A stretch of 64,000 nucleotides of DNA from Flavobacterium ammonificans. Its GTDB lineage: Bacteria; Bacteroidota; Bacteroidia; Flavobacteriales; Flavobacteriaceae. The notes below the pieces were generated by a model. The model did no database searches and had not been told where the DNA came from. It was given only the letters and a program-made list of their open reading frames with translations. A program made the position numbers and the translations under genes. The stretch is from contig NZ_AP025183.1 in the NCBI RefSeq assembly GCF_020885975.1, forward strand, positions 1,984,001 to 2,048,000. The letters run 5' to 3'. Position 1 is the stretch's first letter. Every line of letters starts with the position of its first letter. This document shows positions 30,579 to 38,456 of the stretch, one piece after another.

Positions 30579-30890
30579 TTAGGGTTCGACAATGTCGCCG
30601 TCCCACTCAATAATTCCACCTAATAAATTATAGGTGTTTTCAAATCCCATCTCATTCATCATGAAGCAGGCATTAGCACTTCTTGCCCCTGAACGACAAT
30701 AAACATAGTAGTTTTTGGATTTATCCAATGTTTCTAAATCAGCAATAAAGCCGGCACCTTGATGAAAATCATAGTTAATTGCACCAGCAATAAATCCTTC
30801 ATTAAATTCCATTGCTGTTCTCACATCCAGTATCACAGCATTTTCGTCTGACTCATATTGAGCAATCCAATCTTCTTGTGTTAAATTCAT
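30579..30890 (-). CDS. Single-domain rhodanese
   Basis: A 103-residue cytoplasmic protein with LDVRTAMEF (21-29) and the active-site loop CRSGARS, Cys65 being the sulfur-carrying residue. Single-domain rhodaneses transfer sulfane sulfur from thiosulfate or persulfides to acceptors such as cyanide or thiols. It is first in a two-gene transcript with the GapN-type gene and diverges from the sulfur-related group that begins at 31210, with which it may share a role. Confidence 0.88.
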   Translation of the reverse strand: MNLTQEDWIAQYESDENAVILDVRTAMEFNEGFIAGAINYDFHQGAGFIADLETLDKSKNYYVYCRSGARSANACFMMNEMGFENTYNLLGGIIEWDGDIVEP

Positions 30891-31144
30891 AGTAAAAAAA
30901 TTTGTTTGTGTAAAAATACATTTTTTATAGTTAACAATAAATGAGACAGTTACGAATTAAAAAGATAATTTACGAAAACGATTTCCTATTGTAATAATTG
31001 TCAGCAAATTGGACTATTTAAACCATTATTTGCAATAATAAAATGCTTACTAATTCAAATCTCTTCTAATACAACTACTTTAGTGACTATTTGACTGAGT
31101 TCTAATAGTAGAAATTTTAAATGGATACCTTTAAATTCTTAGAT
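30891..31144. other. Divergent intergenic region before the sulfur group
   Basis: Between the rhodanese and permease genes (319 bases in all). This AT-rich part shows no gene, no clear minus-strand -7 box for the rhodanese and no strong hairpin. The regulatory elements lie at its right end (31145-31190). Confidence 0.4.
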
Positions 31145-31190
31145 TTGTAACAAATGTTACATTCGTTCTAATACAAAATGTTCATTTTTG
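31145..31190 (+). promoter_or_regulatory. Crp/Fnr-type palindrome plus -7 box of the TauE/SafE gene
   Basis: TTGTAA-CAAATG-TTACAT (31145-31162) fits TTGTnA-N6-TnACAA with one end mismatch. After 20 bases comes CATTTTTG (31183-31190), a 7 of 8 match to TAnnTTTG. The palindrome centre lies about 41-42 bases before the expected transcription start, the class II activator position. The same layout occurs at 32003-32048. Confidence 0.6.
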
Positions 31191-31209
31191 TATTTTAAAT
31201 TGATTAATT

Positions 31210-31998
31210 ATGGAATACATAGGTTATTTTGCGTCAATAATTATAGGGCTTTCACTTGGTTTAATCGGAGGTGGCGGTTCCATATTAACGATTCCTATTT
31301 TAGTCTATTTATTTAAAATTGATCCTGAGCTAGCCACAAGTTATTCCTTATTTATTGTTGGAATTACCTCATTAATGGGTTGTATTAGCCATTACCGAAT
31401 GGGAAATTTACAAATAAAAGCAGCACTGTATTTTGCAATTCCTTCAATTGTTTCAATTTTGATAATTCGCGAAGTAATTTTTCCGCAAATTGCCGAAACA
31501 CTATTTTCCATAGCTTCTTACCAAGTCTCAAAGAGTTTTCTAATTATGATTGTTTTCTCTTTGCTTATGATTGCAGCCTCAGTATCTATGATAAGAAAAA
31601 ATGAGGTCACTACAACTACTGGGGAAACCAACTATATTCAGCTAGGAATCATTGGTTTCTTTGTTGGAATTGTCACTGGATTTTTGGGTGCTGGAGGCGG
31701 ATTTTTAATTATTCCGGCCTTGTTGTTTTTTGCAAAATTACCAATGAAACAAGCCATAGGAACTTCATTGTTAATCATTTTCATCAATTCAAGTATTGGA
31801 TTTGGCGGCGATTTGTATATTGGAACTCCAATAGATTATGGCTTTTTGTTTATCATATCAGGAATAGCATTTATCGGAATGCTTATTGGAACTCAATTAT
31901 CAAAACAAATAGATGGCGCTAAATTAAAACCCATTTTTGGATGGTTCGTTTTAATTATGGGGATTTACATCATCACTAAAGAAGTTTTTTTTAATTAA
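31210..31998 (+). CDS. TauE/SafE family sulfite/sulfonate exporter-like permease
   Basis: A 262-residue membrane protein of about eight helices in two related halves. Each half starts with a glycine-rich segment: GLIGGGGSILTIPIL near the N-terminus and GFLGAGGGFLIIPALL in the second half. The family exports or imports sulfite, sulfonates or other sulfur anions. Direction and substrate are not shown. It is the first gene of a sulfur/thiol group and is followed after 78 bases by a persulfide-dioxygenase/rhodanese fusion under a similar promoter. Confidence 0.87.
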   Translation: MEYIGYFASIIIGLSLGLIGGGGSILTIPILVYLFKIDPELATSYSLFIVGITSLMGCISHYRMGNLQIKAALYFAIPSIVSILIIREVIFPQIAETLFSIASYQVSKSFLIMIVFSLLMIAASVSMIRKNEVTTTTGETNYIQLGIIGFFVGIVTGFLGAGGGFLIIPALLFFAKLPMKQAIGTSLLIIFINSSIGFGGDLYIGTPIDYGFLFIISGIAFIGMLIGTQLSKQIDGAKLKPIFGWFVLIMGIYIITKEVFFN

Positions 31999-32002
31999 TT
32001 AA

Positions 32003-32048
32003 TTGTAACCAATGTCACAAATCAAATAGTAATTCTAAATTACCTTTG
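32003..32048 (+). promoter_or_regulatory. Crp/Fnr-type palindrome plus -7 box of the persulfide dioxygenase gene
   Basis: TTGTAA-CCAATG-TCACAA (32003-32020) is a full match to TTGTnA-N6-TnACAA. Exactly 20 bases later comes TACCTTTG (32041-32048), a perfect -7 box with no TTG upstream, as expected for an activator-dependent promoter. Confidence 0.65.
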
Positions 32049-32076
32049 TAAAAAAAATAAAATCACACAATATATC

Positions 32077-33495
32077 ATGCAAATAGAACAAATTTATACA
32101 GGATGTTTAGCACAAGGTGCCTACTATATTACTTCTAATGGAGAAGCAGCGATTATTGACCCATTGAGAGAAATACAACCGTATTTGGATCGATTAAAAC
32201 GCGATAACGTCAAATTAAAATACATTTTCGAAACACATTTTCATGCTGATTTCGTATCGGGTCACATAGATTTAGCTAAAGCAACCCAAACTAAAATTGT
32301 ATATGGGCCAACCGCTAATCCAGAATTTGAAGCTATTGTAGCCTCTGACGAACAAATTTTTGATATTGGTAAAATAAAAATAAAAGTATTGCATACTCCT
32401 GGTCATACTATGGAAAGTACTACTTATCTATTAATTGACGAAAACGGAAAAGACCACGCGATTTTCTCTGGAGACACCTTATTTATTGGAGATGTAGGAC
32501 GTCCTGACTTGGCTCAAAAAGCGGCTTCAATGACACAAGAAGAATTGGCCGCTACTTTATTTCATTCGCTTCGAAACAAAATCATGACTTTAGCTGATGA
32601 TGTAATTGTATATCCTGCTCACGGTGCCGGAAGTGCTTGTGGAAAAAACATGAGTAAGGAAACAGTTTCTACTGTGGGTAACCAAAAAGCAAATAATTAT
32701 GCGTTGAGAGCTAATATGACTGAAGCTGAATTCGTCAAAGAAGTAACAGATGGTTTGTTGCCTCCACCTGCTTATTTTGGTATGAATGTAGCCATGAATA
32801 AAAAAGGATACGAAAGTTTCGAAACGGTTTTAAACAACGGAATGCGCGCTATTCCTGTGACTCAATTGGAGTTACTAGTCGAAGAAACTAGAGCGTTAAT
32901 CCTTGATACACGTAACAATGCCGAGTTTGCTCATGGATTCATTCCTCAATCCATCAATATTGGAATCGATGGTGATTTTGCGCCATGGGTAGGTGCTTTA
33001 ATTGCCGATGTGAAACAACCTATTGTACTTGTAACAGCTAACGGACGTGAAGAAGAAACGGTAACTCGTTTAAGCCGCGTTGGTTTTGACAACTTAATCG
33101 GACATTTAGATGGAGGATTTGAGGCTTGGAAAATCGCTGGTCACGAAATAGATACTGTTAACCGAATTTCGGCAGAAGAGTTTGAAAAACAAGTAACCAT
33201 TGGCGAAAGCAAAATTATCGACATTCGTAAAGAAATTGAATACGAAGCGGAACATATCGAAGAAGCCTATAGCAAACCTTTGGCTTACATCAACGAATGG
33301 GTAAAAGACATCAATCCAGAGGAGCATTTTTTCTTGCATTGTGCTGGTGGTTATCGTTCTATGATTGCAGCTTCTATTTTAGAGGCGCGCGGTTTCAGAA
33401 ACTTTAGCGAAGTGGAAGGTGGTTTTAATGCGATTGCAAAAACTGATGTTCCAAAAACTAATTTTGTTTGTCAAAGTAAGGTTCTAAAACAATAA
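32077..33495 (+). CDS. MBL-fold persulfide dioxygenase fused to two rhodanese domains
   Basis: 472 residues. Residues 1-240 form a metallo-beta-lactamase domain of the ETHE1/persulfide dioxygenase type: THFHAD (53-58) with His54, His56 and Asp58, plus His63, His110 (TPGH), Asp133 and GDVGRPDL (138-145). Such enzymes oxidise persulfide to sulfite with iron and oxygen. Rhodanese domain 1 (about 260-358) has ANGRE at its loop and no Cys, so it is probably inactive. Rhodanese domain 2 (about 365-465) has the active Cys422 in HCAGGYRS. The fusion would pass sulfane sulfur between modules. It lies between the sulfur permease and the methyltransferase-HMA gene. Confidence 0.9.
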   Translation: MQIEQIYTGCLAQGAYYITSNGEAAIIDPLREIQPYLDRLKRDNVKLKYIFETHFHADFVSGHIDLAKATQTKIVYGPTANPEFEAIVASDEQIFDIGKIKIKVLHTPGHTMESTTYLLIDENGKDHAIFSGDTLFIGDVGRPDLAQKAASMTQEELAATLFHSLRNKIMTLADDVIVYPAHGAGSACGKNMSKETVSTVGNQKANNYALRANMTEAEFVKEVTDGLLPPPAYFGMNVAMNKKGYESFETVLNNGMRAIPVTQLELLVEETRALILDTRNNAEFAHGFIPQSINIGIDGDFAPWVGALIADVKQPIVLVTANGREEETVTRLSRVGFDNLIGHLDGGFEAWKIAGHEIDTVNRISAEEFEKQVTIGESKIIDIRKEIEYEAEHIEEAYSKPLAYINEWVKDINPEEHFFLHCAGGYRSMIAASILEARGFRNFSEVEGGFNAIAKTDVPKTNFVCQSKVLKQ

Positions 33496-33532
33496 AAATT
33501 TGCTTTTTAGTACTTCCCAATTATCTCAAATA

Positions 33533-33594
33533 TTTGCCACAGATTAAGGGATTAGAATGTTTAATTTAAATTAATCTGTGTAATCCGTGGCAAA
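33533..33594. repeat. Imperfect palindromic element (TTTGCCAC type) before the methyltransferase gene
   Basis: Left arm TTTGCCACAGATTAAGGGATTA (split here as TTTGCCAC / AGATTA / GGATTA) starts at 33533. The right arm ends in GTGGCAAA (33587-33594). The arms match over about 22 bases with a few differences. It is REP-like and ends 15 bases before the next ATG. Confidence 0.75.
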
Positions 33595-33609
33595 AAATAA
33601 AAATACATC

Positions 33610-34446
33610 ATGGAAGATTTAAAATGTTGTGTTGCTTCTTGCGATAAACCTTTAGACCAAGCCTATTGGGATGCTCAATACAGAGCGAAAGCTACAGGCT
33701 GGGATTTGGGAACCGTTTCCCCTCCTATCCAAGAACTAATTGATACTATTGAAGATAAAAATAGTGCCATTTTAATTCCCGGTGGTGGGAATTCGTATGA
33801 AGCAGAATACTTGCTGCAGCAAGGTTTTACCAATATAACTGTAATTGATATTGCGCCCACTTTAATAGAAGTACTGCAACAAAAATTTGTCAATCAGCCC
33901 CATGTCAAAATCATTTTAAGCGATTTCTTTGAACACCAAGGACAATACGACTGGATCATTGAACAAACTTTTTTCTGTGCGCTTCCGCCAACGATGCGAC
34001 CAAAATACGTTTGGAAAATGCACCAATTGTTAGCTCCTAAAGGAAAAATTGCAGGATTGTTGTTTAATCGCGAATTTGAAGAAGGACCTCCTTTTGGTGG
34101 AAACAAACTAGAGTATATGAACTTATTTTTTGGCGCTTTTACTATTCTAAAAATGGACGTTTGTACCAATTCGGTAACGCCAAGAGCCAATTCTGAATTG
34201 TTTATTGAATTAGAAAAAAACACCGCTGCCGAAGTTCATTTATACAATTTTGAAGGCATCACTTGTAGTGGTTGTAAAGCCACTGTTTCTGAAAAATTAA
34301 CGTCATTAGACACCGTTTTAAATGTTAATATGAATTCCAATTTTAGCGAAGTAGTAATTACCAGTACTGAAGAAGTAGCGCTTAAAAAACTACAAGACAC
34401 GGTTTCCTATGATGAAAAATATAAAATTATAAAAGCGAATTACTAA
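33610..34446 (+). CDS. Thiopurine-methyltransferase-like enzyme fused to a heavy-metal-associated (HMA) domain
   Basis: 278 residues. Residues about 13-205 match the TPMT-type S-adenosylmethionine methyltransferases (YWDAQYRAKATGWDLG, then LIPGGGNSYEAEYL as the cofactor glycine motif, then ITVIDIAP). Residues about 208-278 form an HMA-like domain with CSGC at 219-222, the metal-binding CxxC. A short Cys-rich N-terminus (KCCVASC) precedes the enzyme. TPMT-like enzymes methylate thiol, selenium or tellurium compounds. Joined to a metal-binding domain and set in a sulfur group, it may handle a metal- or metalloid-thiol substrate; this is inference. The next gene follows after three bases. Confidence 0.82.
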   Translation: MEDLKCCVASCDKPLDQAYWDAQYRAKATGWDLGTVSPPIQELIDTIEDKNSAILIPGGGNSYEAEYLLQQGFTNITVIDIAPTLIEVLQQKFVNQPHVKIILSDFFEHQGQYDWIIEQTFFCALPPTMRPKYVWKMHQLLAPKGKIAGLLFNREFEEGPPFGGNKLEYMNLFFGAFTILKMDVCTNSVTPRANSELFIELEKNTAAEVHLYNFEGITCSGCKATVSEKLTSLDTVLNVNMNSNFSEVVITSTEEVALKKLQDTVSYDEKYKIIKANY

Positions 34447-34449
34447 ACT

Positions 34450-34644
34450 ATGAAAAACTTACTTTTAACCAATTGGCATTTAATGCGCTGGGTACGTTTG
34501 GCATTTGCCATTTTTCTTTTCAGTCAAGCCTATATTTTGAGAGAATGGGGTTTTGTGGCTTTTGGTGCCTTCTTCTTGATTCAAGTGATTTTTAATATGG
34601 GTTGCGGACCGAATGGTTGTGCTGTTCGCTACTCAAAAAAATAA
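34450..34644 (+). CDS. Small membrane protein with C-terminal GCGPNGC motif (DUF2892-like)
   Basis: A 64-residue protein with two hydrophobic helices (about 15-33 and 36-50) and a C-terminal Cys pair in MGCGPNGCAV. It starts three bases after the methyltransferase-HMA gene, so the two are co-translated. Similar small proteins, often near rhodaneses and thioredoxins, may bring sulfur or metal to the membrane; function is unknown. Confidence 0.7.
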   Translation: MKNLLLTNWHLMRWVRLAFAIFLFSQAYILREWGFVAFGAFFLIQVIFNMGCGPNGCAVRYSKK

Positions 34645-34686
34645 ACCACAATGGACTGAAAGTCTGCAAAGTTGGATTTTGAATTT

Positions 34687-34747
34687 TTACCGCAAATTCA
34701 CAAATTACATCAATAATAACATTTTAAAATTTGCGAATTTGCGGTAA
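34687..34747. repeat. Long palindromic element (TTACCGCAAATT type)
   Basis: TTACCGCAAATTCACAAATT (34687-34706) and its inverted copy at 34728-34747 match at 19 of 20 positions with a 21-base loop. There is no T run after it, so it is REP-like and not a terminator. Confidence 0.8.
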
Positions 34748-34825
34748 TAATTTTTTAGAAGCTAAAGCTAAAGGCACTAAAGTGCAAAGTTTTAACTCTA
34801 ATTTGAAACCTATAAAAATAGTAGT

Positions 34826-35125
34826 ATGAGCTCTTTTAATGAAATTATACAATCAGACAAACCAGTTTTGGTGGACTTTTTTGCGACCTGGTGCGGACCT
34901 TGCCAAATGTTAGGCCCTATTTTAACTGAGGTAAAAACCAATTTAGGCGAACGAATCTCAATCATTAAAATTGATGTGGATAAAAACCAAGCCGTGGCTG
35001 CGCAATATCAAGTTCGCGGAGTACCAACCATGATTTTGTTTCAAAAAGGCAAACCATTATGGCGACAATCAGGGGTACTATCTAAAGAAGACCTTATAAA
35101 AGTAATCCTTGAAAAATGCAACTAA
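34826..35125 (+). CDS. Thioredoxin
   Basis: A 99-residue cytoplasmic thioredoxin with active site WCGPC (22-26), no signal peptide, and the cis-Pro segment VRGVPTM at about 70-76. It reduces disulfides or persulfides. Within the sulfur group it may recycle the rhodanese or YtxJ systems. It overlaps the start of the next small membrane protein by one base (TAATG). Confidence 0.95.
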   Translation: MSSFNEIIQSDKPVLVDFFATWCGPCQMLGPILTEVKTNLGERISIIKIDVDKNQAVAAQYQVRGVPTMILFQKGKPLWRQSGVLSKEDLIKVILEKCN

Positions 35126-35319
35126 TGACTAAAAAGGCCTTACTCCTAACCGGTATCGGAGCTGTCATTGGCGCCCTTGCCGGTTATGGGTATTATTTTT
35201 ATGTAGGTTGTGCTTCAGGCACTTGTGCTATTACTTCAAAACCACTCAACTCCACACTCTATGGAGCACTTGTGGGCGGATTAATTTTCAATATGTTTGT
35301 GAAGGAGAATAAAAAGTAA
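35125..35319 (+). CDS. Small membrane protein, DUF6132-like
   Basis: A 64-residue protein with two membrane helices (about 4-24 and 42-58), a glycine-rich first helix, and VGCASGTC between them, placing two Cys just outside the first helix. I chose ATG 35125, which overlaps the thioredoxin stop as TAATG, over the ATG at 35116 inside the thioredoxin gene. It belongs to DUF6132 by the CxSGTCxIT pattern. Role unknown, but repeated co-location with thioredoxin and rhodanese genes suggests sulfur or thiol transport. The stop codon directly abuts the convergent ytxJ gene. Confidence 0.75.
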   Translation: MTKKALLLTGIGAVIGALAGYGYYFYVGCASGTCAITSKPLNSTLYGALVGGLIFNMFVKENKK

Positions 35320-35709
35320 CTATACTCGCCCCTTCAACTCCACAGCATCAATATCGCTATGCGAAGCATCATATATTGATTTTCCTTCTTTAATCAAAAG
35401 CAATTGTGGTGATTGGTGGTAGACATCAAAACGAGTCGCAATTTCCTGCGAGATATCCCTGTGATTCAGTAAGTCCAAAAAATAAGGCGTTACACTGCCT
35501 TCTAAATCAAATTCATTCTCAAATTGTTTCAACGCCATGCGGCTAATACTACAACGCGTGCTGTGTTTAAAAATCGCTACCGGTTGTTGATGAGACAATT
35601 CCATAATCTCGTTCAATTGTCCCAAATCAGTCAATGGAATCCAATTGATTTTGGATGCATTGGTGTTTTTATTTTCTGAATCTCCAAAAATAGAAGTAAA
35701 TAAAGTCAT
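35320..35709 (-). CDS. ytxJ: Bacillithiol-system redox protein YtxJ
   Basis: A 129-residue thioredoxin-fold protein with HSTRCSIS at about 49-56, the YtxJ active-site pattern with a single redox Cys near residue 53. YtxJ-type proteins are monothiol bacilliredoxins that remove bacillithiol from proteins, and their presence suggests the cell uses bacillithiol. The start region is duplicated (see the tandem repeat at 35703). It is convergent with the DUF6132 gene with no gap and diverges from clpB. Confidence 0.88.
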   Translation of the reverse strand: MTLFTSIFGDSENKNTNASKINWIPLTDLGQLNEIMELSHQQPVAIFKHSTRCSISRMALKQFENEFDLEGSVTPYFLDLLNHRDISQEIATRFDVYHQSPQLLLIKEGKSIYDASHSDIDAVELKGRV

Positions 35710-35736
35710 TTTGTCGTTTTTTAAGTCATTTTGTCG
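35703..35736 (-). repeat. 20-bp tandem duplication of the ytxJ start region
   Basis: AAGTCATTTTGTCG occurs at 35703-35716 and 35723-35736, period 20. On the coding strand this duplicates CGACAAAATGACTT. The upstream copy makes a mini-ORF, ATG ACT TAA (Met-Thr-stop), just before the real start. Confidence 0.85.
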
Positions 35737-35852
35737 GCTGTAATCCCTTGATATACGTCAAATTGTCGTAAATTTAGGAGTGGAATAACAATTGACGAAT
35801 TTTCACCAAAGTTAATTATTTAACCCCAAATACGAATTTAAAAAAGATAAAA

Positions 35853-38456
35853 ATGAACATCAATAAATTTACCACCAAATCGCAAGAGGCCATCCAACTT
35901 TCGCAACAAATAGCGCAAGGATTGGGTCAGCAACAAATCGAAAACGAACACATTTTCAAAGCGCTTTTAGAAGTCGATGAAAATGTAACGCCTTTTTTAT
36001 TGAAAAAACTAAACGTGAATGTGGCGCTTTTCAAACAAATCTTGGAAGGTACCATTCAAAGTTTTCCAAAAGTATCGGGTGGCGATATTATGTTGTCCAG
36101 AACAGCTAACGCTACTTTGAACGAAGCGGAGATTTTAGCCAGCAAAATGAATGATGAATTCGTTTCGGTTGAACATTTGGTATTGGCAATTTTTGGTTCC
36201 AAAAGTAAAATCGCTCAAATTCTAAAAGACCAAGGCGTAACCGAAAAAGGACTGAAAGCCGCCATTGAAGAAATGAGGAAAGGCGAAAGAGTGACCTCTG
36301 CCTCTGCCGAAGAAACCTACAACGCCTTAAACAAATATGCCAAAAACCTGAACGATTTAGCTCGAAGCGGCAAACTAGATCCTGTTATTGGTCGTGATGA
36401 AGAAATCCGTCGTGTGTTGCAAATTTTAACCAGACGAACTAAAAACAACCCGATGCTAGTGGGCGAACCCGGTGTGGGTAAAACTGCTATTGCAGAAGGT
36501 TTAGCGCACCGAATTGTAGATGGTGACGTACCTGAAAATCTAAAAGATAAAATCATCTTCTCACTCGATATGGGCGCTTTGATTGCGGGTGCCAAATACA
36601 AAGGTGAATTTGAAGAACGTTTGAAATCAGTGGTGAAAGAAGTGACTTCTGCCGAAGGCGATATTGTCCTTTTCATTGACGAAATCCACACTTTAGTAGG
36701 TGCTGGAGGTGGCGAAGGAGCTATGGATGCCGCTAATATTCTTAAACCTGCTTTGGCGCGTGGCGAATTGCGTGCAATTGGTGCAACGACTTTGGACGAA
36801 TACCAAAAATATTTTGAAAAAGACAAAGCGCTGGAAAGACGTTTCCAAAAGGTAATCGTAGAAGAACCCGATACCGAAAGTGCTATTTCTATCTTGCGTG
36901 GGATCAAAGAAAAATACGAAACGCACCACAAAGTGCAAATCAAAGATGAAGCTATTATTGCAGCGGTAGAATTATCGCAGCGTTATATCACCAATCGTTT
37001 TTTACCCGATAAAGCCATTGATTTAATGGACGAAGCCGCTTCTAAATTGCGAATGGAAATCAATTCAAAACCCGAAGAATTGGACGTTTTGGATCGAAAA
37101 ATTATGCAATTGGAAATCGAAATTGAGGCCATCAAACGTGAAAAAGACGAAAGCAAGTTGAAAGTCTTGGGAATGGAGTTAGCCAACTTAAAAGAAGACC
37201 GCAACGAGATTTATGCCAAATGGAAATCGGAAAAAGATGTGGTGGATAATATTCAAGCGGTAAAAACCGAAATAGAAGACTTCAAATACGAAGCCGAACG
37301 TGCGGAACGAGATGGAGACTATGGAAAAGTAGCCGAAATTCGTTATGGAAAAATCAAAGAAGCACAAGAACGTTTGGATGCTTTGGTCAAACAATTGCAA
37401 GAAAATCAATCCGGAACTTCTTTGATCAAAGAAGTCGTTACCCGAGAAGATATTGCCGAAGTAGTAGCTAAATGGACTGGAATTCCGGTGATGAAAATGC
37501 TACAAGGTGAAAGAGAAAAATTATTGCATTTGGAAGCCCAATTGCACAAACGTGTAGTGGGACAAGAAGAAGCTATTGAAGCGGTAAGTGATGCCGTTCG
37601 TAGAAGTCGTGCCGGTTTACAAGACATGAAAAAGCCTGTGGGTACTTTCCTTTTCTTGGGAACAACGGGAGTAGGTAAAACGGAATTGGCGAAAGCACTA
37701 GCCGAATATTTATTTGATGATGAAAACGCCATGACCCGAATTGACATGAGCGAATACCAAGAACGCCACTCAGTAAGTCGTTTAGTAGGAGCGCCTCCAG
37801 GATATGTGGGCTATGATGAAGGCGGACAATTGACCGAAGCCGTGCGTAGAAAACCCTACTCTGTTATCTTGTTGGACGAAATTGAAAAAGCACATCCGGA
37901 TACGTTTAATATCCTATTACAAGTCTTAGACGAAGGACGTTTGACGGATAACAAAGGACGCTTGGCCGACTTTAAAAACACGATTATCATCATGACATCG
38001 AATATGGGTAGCCAAATTATTCAAGAAAAATTCGAAAACTTAAAAGGCGGAATCGAAGCGGCAACCGAAGCAGCTAAAGTGGAAGTGTTGGGTTTATTAA
38101 AACAAACCGTGCGTCCGGAATTCATCAATCGTATTGACGAAATTGTAATGTTTACGCCTTTGACTCATGCAAATATTGCTCAAATTGTAGGCTTACAATT
38201 GAAATCGGTTACCAAAATGTTAGCGCAACAAGGCATTACCATGGACGCTACTCCTGAAGCAATAACCTATTTATCTGAAAAAGGATACGATCCGCAATTT
38301 GGAGCCAGACCCGTAAAACGTGTTATTCAAAGGGAAGTATTGAACCAATTATCTAAAGAGATATTGGCAGGTAGCATCAAAACCGAAAGTATCATCCTTT
38401 TGGATGCCTTCGACGGACAATTGGTCTTTAGAAATCAAGGCGAATTGGTTTCATAA
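35853..38456 (+). CDS. clpB: ATP-dependent disaggregase chaperone ClpB
   Basis: An 867-residue hexameric AAA+ chaperone of full length. Parts: Clp N domain (about 1-150); NBD1 with Walker A GEPGVGKT (about 204) and LFIDEIH; the coiled middle domain (about 400-540) that marks ClpB rather than ClpA or ClpC; NBD2 with TTGVGKTE (about 603) and ILLDEIEKAHPD; and the C-terminal GARPVKR sensor-2 segment. It rescues aggregated proteins with DnaK. I see no TAnnTTTG box directly upstream, which would fit control by an alternative sigma factor. Confidence 0.97.
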   Translation: MNINKFTTKSQEAIQLSQQIAQGLGQQQIENEHIFKALLEVDENVTPFLLKKLNVNVALFKQILEGTIQSFPKVSGGDIMLSRTANATLNEAEILASKMNDEFVSVEHLVLAIFGSKSKIAQILKDQGVTEKGLKAAIEEMRKGERVTSASAEETYNALNKYAKNLNDLARSGKLDPVIGRDEEIRRVLQILTRRTKNNPMLVGEPGVGKTAIAEGLAHRIVDGDVPENLKDKIIFSLDMGALIAGAKYKGEFEERLKSVVKEVTSAEGDIVLFIDEIHTLVGAGGGEGAMDAANILKPALARGELRAIGATTLDEYQKYFEKDKALERRFQKVIVEEPDTESAISILRGIKEKYETHHKVQIKDEAIIAAVELSQRYITNRFLPDKAIDLMDEAASKLRMEINSKPEELDVLDRKIMQLEIEIEAIKREKDESKLKVLGMELANLKEDRNEIYAKWKSEKDVVDNIQAVKTEIEDFKYEAERAERDGDYGKVAEIRYGKIKEAQERLDALVKQLQENQSGTSLIKEVVTREDIAEVVAKWTGIPVMKMLQGEREKLLHLEAQLHKRVVGQEEAIEAVSDAVRRSRAGLQDMKKPVGTFLFLGTTGVGKTELAKALAEYLFDDENAMTRIDMSEYQERHSVSRLVGAPPGYVGYDEGGQLTEAVRRKPYSVILLDEIEKAHPDTFNILLQVLDEGRLTDNKGRLADFKNTIIIMTSNMGSQIIQEKFENLKGGIEAATEAAKVEVLGLLKQTVRPEFINRIDEIVMFTPLTHANIAQIVGLQLKSVTKMLAQQGITMDATPEAITYLSEKGYDPQFGARPVKRVIQREVLNQLSKEILAGSIKTESIILLDAFDGQLVFRNQGELVS

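Noticed and set aside
36317..36943. 208-residue open frame on the minus strand within clpB
   Set aside because: It is antisense to the conserved NBD1 of ClpB and is a codon-bias shadow; it has no family features.
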